Source: Bacteroidia bacterium
GTDB lineage: Bacteria; Bacteroidota; Bacteroidia; Bacteroidales; Prolixibacteraceae
Direction: 5' to 3'
Assembly: GCA_026391315.1 (NCBI GenBank)
Contig: JAPLDT010000103.1
Coordinates: 1-64,000 of the forward strand
DNA: 64,000 nucleotides
Made by a program: the position numbers and the translations under genes. Of the stretch, positions 60,438-64,000 are shown in pieces. The notes beneath the pieces are model-generated. The model did not search any database and was not told the DNA's origin. It worked only from the letters and a program-made list of their open reading frames with translations. The first letter of the stretch is position 1; each line of letters begins with the position of its first letter.

Positions 60438-60687
60438 CTTCAGTAGGTATCAAATAAGTCTGTTAAAATACAAAAAATCTAAATATCTGTTATTTGAGTT
60501 CCAAGGAGTTTTGTTCCTAAATTTAAAGAGAACTGCTGCCCACATTTTATGGCATTTCTGGTTAACAAATTTTAGTCTTAATTGTTAAATGAGAAGAGGA
60601 AAATCGATGTGAACATTAGGTAACTCTCCTAAGAATCCTTATTTTTGTACTTTAAAAAAATTAGTTCGAAAATTTAATATTTCAGAA

Positions 60688-61692
60688 ATGGATTTGCTTG
60701 AAAAGATCAAGGGAAACGCCATAAGGCTTCAGAACCATATTGTTTTGCCCGAAGGTAATGAGATCAGGACATTGAAGGCAACAGAACAAATTTTAAGAGA
60801 TAAAATTGCCAGAATAACCTTGCTGGGTAATCCGGACGACATTGAAGCAACTACAAAAAGGGAAGGAATATCTGTTTTGGGTGCCCGAATTGTGGATCCT
60901 ACCACTGACAATAGCAGGAAGAAATATGCAGAAATAATGGTGGAACTCCGCAAACATAAGGGTTTAACCCTCGAAAAGGCATATGAATTGCTGAACGATC
61001 CGCTCTATTTTGGTGTCATGATGATTAAGGCCGGAGATGTGGATGGAGAGGTGGCAGGCGCGATCAACGCGACCGGAGATGTATTGAGACCTGCGTTTCA
61101 GTTTGTGAAAACCTTGCCGGGAGTTTCTGTCGTATCCGGTTTGTTTTTTATGATTTTCAAAGATAAAAATATTGGAGACAACGGCATGCTGGTTTTTGCA
61201 GATTGCGCGGTTATGCCTGATCCTGACGCATTTCAGCTTGCTGAGATTGCCGTAACTACGGCTGCTTCGGCAAAAGCAATTGCCAACATCGAACCACGTG
61301 TTGCCATGCTCTCCTTTTCAACAAAAGGGAGTGCGCAGCACGAACTTGTCGATAAAGTTGCTCAGGCAACAAAAATTGCGTCAGAGCTGAATCCTGATCT
61401 GCTTATTGATGGGGAGATGCAACTGGACGCAGCCCTTGTTCCTGAAGTTGGACAGTTAAAATCTCCGGGAAGTAAAGTGGCAGGAAGAGCGAATGTACTG
61501 ATTTTCCCGGGTCTCGAGTCGGGGAATATTGGCTACAAACTGGTACAGCGATTGGCCGGTGCGGAAGCGGTGGGTCCTGTTTTGCAGGGTATGGCTGCTC
61601 CCATCAATGACCTTTCGCGTGGTTGCTCGGTCAGTGATATTGTGAACATGGTGGCCATTACATCAAATCAAGCCGGCACGAAAAAAGTTTAA
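60688..61692 (+). CDS. pta: Phosphate acetyltransferase
   Basis: A 334-residue short-form Pta, which converts acetyl-CoA and phosphate to acetyl phosphate. Typical stretches are IVLPEGNEIRTLKA, GDVDGEVAGAINATGDVLRP, AMLSFSTKGSAQHE, DGEMQLDAALVPEV, NVLIFPGLESGNIGYKLVQR and APINDLSRGCSVSDIVN. The NDLSRG ending and length favour acetyl- over butyryltransferase. Acetate kinase lies 1.2 kb downstream on the same strand, so the pair makes ATP from acetyl-CoA. An unusual dehydrogenase gene and a composite REP element stand between them. Confidence 0.95.
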   Translation: MDLLEKIKGNAIRLQNHIVLPEGNEIRTLKATEQILRDKIARITLLGNPDDIEATTKREGISVLGARIVDPTTDNSRKKYAEIMVELRKHKGLTLEKAYELLNDPLYFGVMMIKAGDVDGEVAGAINATGDVLRPAFQFVKTLPGVSVVSGLFFMIFKDKNIGDNGMLVFADCAVMPDPDAFQLAEIAVTTAASAKAIANIEPRVAMLSFSTKGSAQHELVDKVAQATKIASELNPDLLIDGEMQLDAALVPEVGQLKSPGSKVAGRANVLIFPGLESGNIGYKLVQRLAGAEAVGPVLQGMAAPINDLSRGCSVSDIVNMVAITSNQAGTKKV

Positions 61693-61925
61693 AAAGTTTA
61701 AAAAGTTTAAAAAGTTTAAAAAGTTTATAATGTTTAAAAAGTTTGAAATGTTAAATTCTTTTCTTCGACCCTTCGACTTCGCTCAGGGATCGGTGCCTAA
61801 ACTATATTTTTCGACCTTGCAGACCCCTCGGCTTCGCTCGGGGACCGGCGCTTTTTTTAACATTATAAACTAGAAAAACATTTCAAACCATTCAAACATT
61901 TCAAACCTTTCAAACAATATAAATA
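61686..61925. repeat. Composite REP element between pta and the dehydrogenase gene
   Basis: Left arm: AAAAAGTTT repeated about six times in tandem, from the last codons of pta onward. Cores: CCCTTCGACTTCGCTCAGGG and CCCCTCGGCTTCGCTCGGGG. Right arm: inverse repeats AACATTTCAAACC. The arms could pair into a long stem. Confidence 0.82.
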
Positions 61926-61933
61926 TACATTCC

Positions 61934-62911
61934 ATGGACAATATGATTATAGAACATATCGAAGATTTTGGCCTGAGCAAGAAACAGCACCAGCATACCC
62001 TTTTTTCAAAAATTGGGGTAGTTGGTTGCGGGAAAGATGGTCAGAATATTGCCCGTATAGCCAGTGCATACGGCATTGAGGTGATCTTTATCGAACTTTC
62101 GGAGGAGAGAATTAAGAATGCGTACGAACAACTGGCCATAGCTTTGGACCGGCGCATTGAGAACTGGGGTATGACCCTGGGGGAAAAAAAGCTGATCCTC
62201 TCCCGTATCAAGGGTAGTCTGGATTATAAAGATCTGAAAGAGTGTGATTTCGTCATAGAGGTCATTCGCGCTGAGTCGAGTGCCAGAAAAATTACTGAAA
62301 GGAAAGAGGTTTTTAGAAAGATAGAGAAAGTGGTTAGTCCGGATTGTATCATTGCGACCAATTCTACAACCATTATCATTACTGAACTCTCCTCCGAACT
62401 TGTACATCGTGAACGATGTGTCAGTTTACATTTCTTTGTACAATCGCCTGAAGCAAAGATATGTGAAGTGGTTAAAGGTCTCTATACGTCAGATGAAGTG
62501 TACGGAAGGGTATTGACTTTTGTTAAACTGGTTAACAGGCAAGCAATACCAGTTGAAGAATCAGCAGGTCTTATCTCTATACGCCTTTATACTGCGCTGC
62601 TGAACGAAGCATGTGAAGTTTATCTGGAAGGTGTAGGTTCACTGCCGGATATCGATACTGTTTGGAAAGTTGGATTTGGGATGCGTTTCGGTCCTTTCGA
62701 ACTGGCGGATATTCTTGGAATTGATAAGATCAACAGGTGGGCAGAAAACCTTTATTCAGAATTCGGGGATCCGAGGTACATGGCTTCTCCTGTGATAAAA
62801 AAGCTAAACAGGGCCAAACGGTTCGGAAAACATGTCGGCTGGGGTTTTTATAAATATGACGAAAAAGGTAATATCATTGGAACTACTCCGATGAATTCAG
62901 AAAAAATCTAA
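61934..62911 (+). CDS. 3-hydroxyacyl-CoA dehydrogenase family protein
   Basis: A 325-residue protein with an N-terminal Rossmann domain (IGVVGCGKDGQNIARIAS, then the acidic IFIELSEERI) and the C-terminal 3HCDH helical domain (GFGMRFGPFELADILGIDKI, GKHVGWGFYKYDEKG). The catalytic His-Glu pair is likely in LHFFVQSPEAKICEVV. The usual NP after HFF is replaced by VQ, and the usual FVVNR segment reads LISIRL. It probably oxidises a 3-hydroxyacyl-CoA (3-hydroxybutyryl-CoA or similar) with NAD, but the divergence leaves substrate and activity open. It is 20 bases ahead of ackA, so the two are co-transcribed. Confidence 0.87.
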   Translation: MDNMIIEHIEDFGLSKKQHQHTLFSKIGVVGCGKDGQNIARIASAYGIEVIFIELSEERIKNAYEQLAIALDRRIENWGMTLGEKKLILSRIKGSLDYKDLKECDFVIEVIRAESSARKITERKEVFRKIEKVVSPDCIIATNSTTIIITELSSELVHRERCVSLHFFVQSPEAKICEVVKGLYTSDEVYGRVLTFVKLVNRQAIPVEESAGLISIRLYTALLNEACEVYLEGVGSLPDIDTVWKVGFGMRFGPFELADILGIDKINRWAENLYSEFGDPRYMASPVIKKLNRAKRFGKHVGWGFYKYDEKGNIIGTTPMNSEKI

Positions 62912-62931
62912 TTCAAGAAAGAAAGAAATAC

Positions 62932-64000
62932 ATGAAAATATTAGTACTTAATTGTGGCAGTTCATCCATCAAATATCAATTTTTCTCCCTTAGTGATAAT
63001 GTTTTGATGGCCAAGGGTATCGTCGAAAAAATTGGGATGAAAGGGTCCTTTCTCAAACATGAAAAGGTGGACGGACAGATGGTAATGTTTGAAGGGGAGA
63101 TACTGGACCATAAAATTGGGATTGAATATATCCTTGGTGTGCTCTCAAGCGTTAAGCACGGGTGTATCAAACGTTTGGATGAGATCACTGCTGTAGGACA
63201 CCGCGTGGTACATGGGGGTGAACTGTTTACGGAGAGTAAACTGGTGAATGAAGCGGTGATAGCCGCACTTGAAAAATATACGGAACTGGCACCACTGCAC
63301 AATCCGCCTAACCTTAAAGGGATTTATGCACTAAGATCTTTGATACCGTCCATACCTCAGGTCGCTGTTTTTGACACGGCATTTCATACAAGCATGCCCA
63401 AACATGCCTATATGTACGCAATTCCTTATGCGCTCTATAAAAAATATGGCATTCGACGTTACGGATTTCACGGCACTAGCCATCGTTATGTATCGGCACG
63501 GGCCTGCGAAATTTTAGGTGTTAATCCCAAAGGATTAAAAATAGTAACCTGCCATCTGGGGAACGGAGCATCTGTATGTGCCATCAAGGATGGAATCTCT
63601 GTCGATACTTCTATGGGTTTTACGCCCATTGAAGGTTTGATCATGGGGACACGTTCAGGTGATGTCGACATGGGGGTAGTCAGCTACATCATGGACAAAG
63701 AGAAAATTGGAACAAAATCGGCATCCATTCTTTTTAACAAACATTCGGGTCTGCTGGGTATCAGTGGTGTTTCTTCCGATTCACGCGAAATCAGGGCTGC
63801 AGCTGACAAGGGAGACGAGCGTTGTTTGCTAGCCATCAAGATGTTTGATTACCGGGTCAAGAAATATATTGGATCCTATGCGGCAGCAATGGGCGGAATA
63901 GATTTGTTGATTTTCACGGGCGGCATCGGAGAAAATTCCGACTCTACACGAACCGGAATCTGTGAAGGCCTCGAATTTTTGGGAATAGAAATTGATGACC
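62932..64000 (+). CDS. ackA: Acetate kinase (partial, cut by window end)
   Basis: 356 codons of a normally ~400-residue enzyme; the 3' end lies outside the window. Family signatures are intact: ILVLNCGSSSIKYQ, VGHRVVHGG, VAVFDTAFH, YGFHGTSHRYVS, TCHLGNGASVCAIKDG, GLIMGTRSGDVDMG and IFTGGIGENS. It forms acetate and ATP from acetyl phosphate. It completes the Pta-AckA route with the gene at 60688. Confidence 0.96.
   Translation, partial: MKILVLNCGSSSIKYQFFSLSDNVLMAKGIVEKIGMKGSFLKHEKVDGQMVMFEGEILDHKIGIEYILGVLSSVKHGCIKRLDEITAVGHRVVHGGELFTESKLVNEAVIAALEKYTELAPLHNPPNLKGIYALRSLIPSIPQVAVFDTAFHTSMPKHAYMYAIPYALYKKYGIRRYGFHGTSHRYVSARACEILGVNPKGLKIVTCHLGNGASVCAIKDGISVDTSMGFTPIEGLIMGTRSGDVDMGVVSYIMDKEKIGTKSASILFNKHSGLLGISGVSSDSREIRAAADKGDERCLLAIKMFDYRVKKYIGSYAAAMGGIDLLIFTGGIGENSDSTRTGICEGLEFLGIEIDD

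Noticed and set aside
60688-61692. Phosphate butyryltransferase and, downstream, butyrate kinase
   Set aside because: The NDLSRG end, FSTKGSA and DGEMQ motifs fit Pta, and the downstream kinase has acetate-kinase signatures (TSMGFTPIEGL, MGTRSGDVD).

Overview
The window looks like a chromosomal segment of a Bacteroidota bacterium, probably a Bacteroidales/Marinilabiliales-type anaerobe or facultative anaerobe. The evidence is a SusC/SusD pair, a C-terminal type IX secretion (T9SS) sorting domain, LytS/LytTR and HisKA_7TM kinases, -7 boxes of the Bacteroidota form TAnnTTTG, and a pta/ackA fermentation locus. I see no tRNA, rRNA, CRISPR array or prophage.

Layout. 1-8.7 kb: a gene 3' end, a broken receiver-domain gene, an ABC-F ATPase, a secreted GH2 glycosidase, an MNT nucleotidyltransferase whose HEPN partner is cut short, a lipoprotein-LytS-LytTR operon and a DUF2490 protein. 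8.8-18.8 kb: SusD/SusC with a small secreted protein, a secreted YdjC-type deacetylase, a propeller/helical-repeat protein and a secreted cupin. 19-45.5 kb (minus strand): a surface-structure locus with a DUF4402 subunit, a PapD-like chaperone, a giant repetitive T9SS adhesin (about 6,240 residues if one frameshift is repaired), another DUF4402 protein, and an usher-like outer-membrane protein fused to three SPOR domains. 45.9-60.4 kb (minus strand): a NarL-type regulator with its kinase, three cassettes of a 62-77 residue winged-helix protein plus DUF4402 subunits, an NtrC-type sigma-54 activator, and three further kinases. 60.7-64 kb (plus strand): pta, a 3-hydroxyacyl-CoA dehydrogenase-like gene, and ackA (cut by the window end).

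Main result. The DUF4402 proteins look like fimbrial subunits, with a terminal strand ending in PFxVTVNYN. Together with the PapD-like chaperone and the usher-like protein they suggest a Bacteroidota chaperone-usher-like system wired to T9SS and, through SPOR domains, to peptidoglycan. Four transcription units (the giant adhesin and the three winged-helix/DUF4402 cassettes) each carry a sigma-54-like promoter of the form TGG-N10-TTG(C/T). In each, copies of TTGTGCGG lie about 140-195 bp upstream of the predicted start. The NtrC-family gene with a GSFTGA motif lies among them, so a single sigma-54 regulon is the simplest reading.

The intergenic spaces are filled with REP-like palindromes of the CCCTGAGCGAAGTCGAAGGG type. 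They often sit inside TTTGAAATG-type repeat arms, and the largest clusters flank a GIY-YIG endonuclease gene. A separate 137-bp element with perfect 33-bp inverted ends lies near 15.7 kb.
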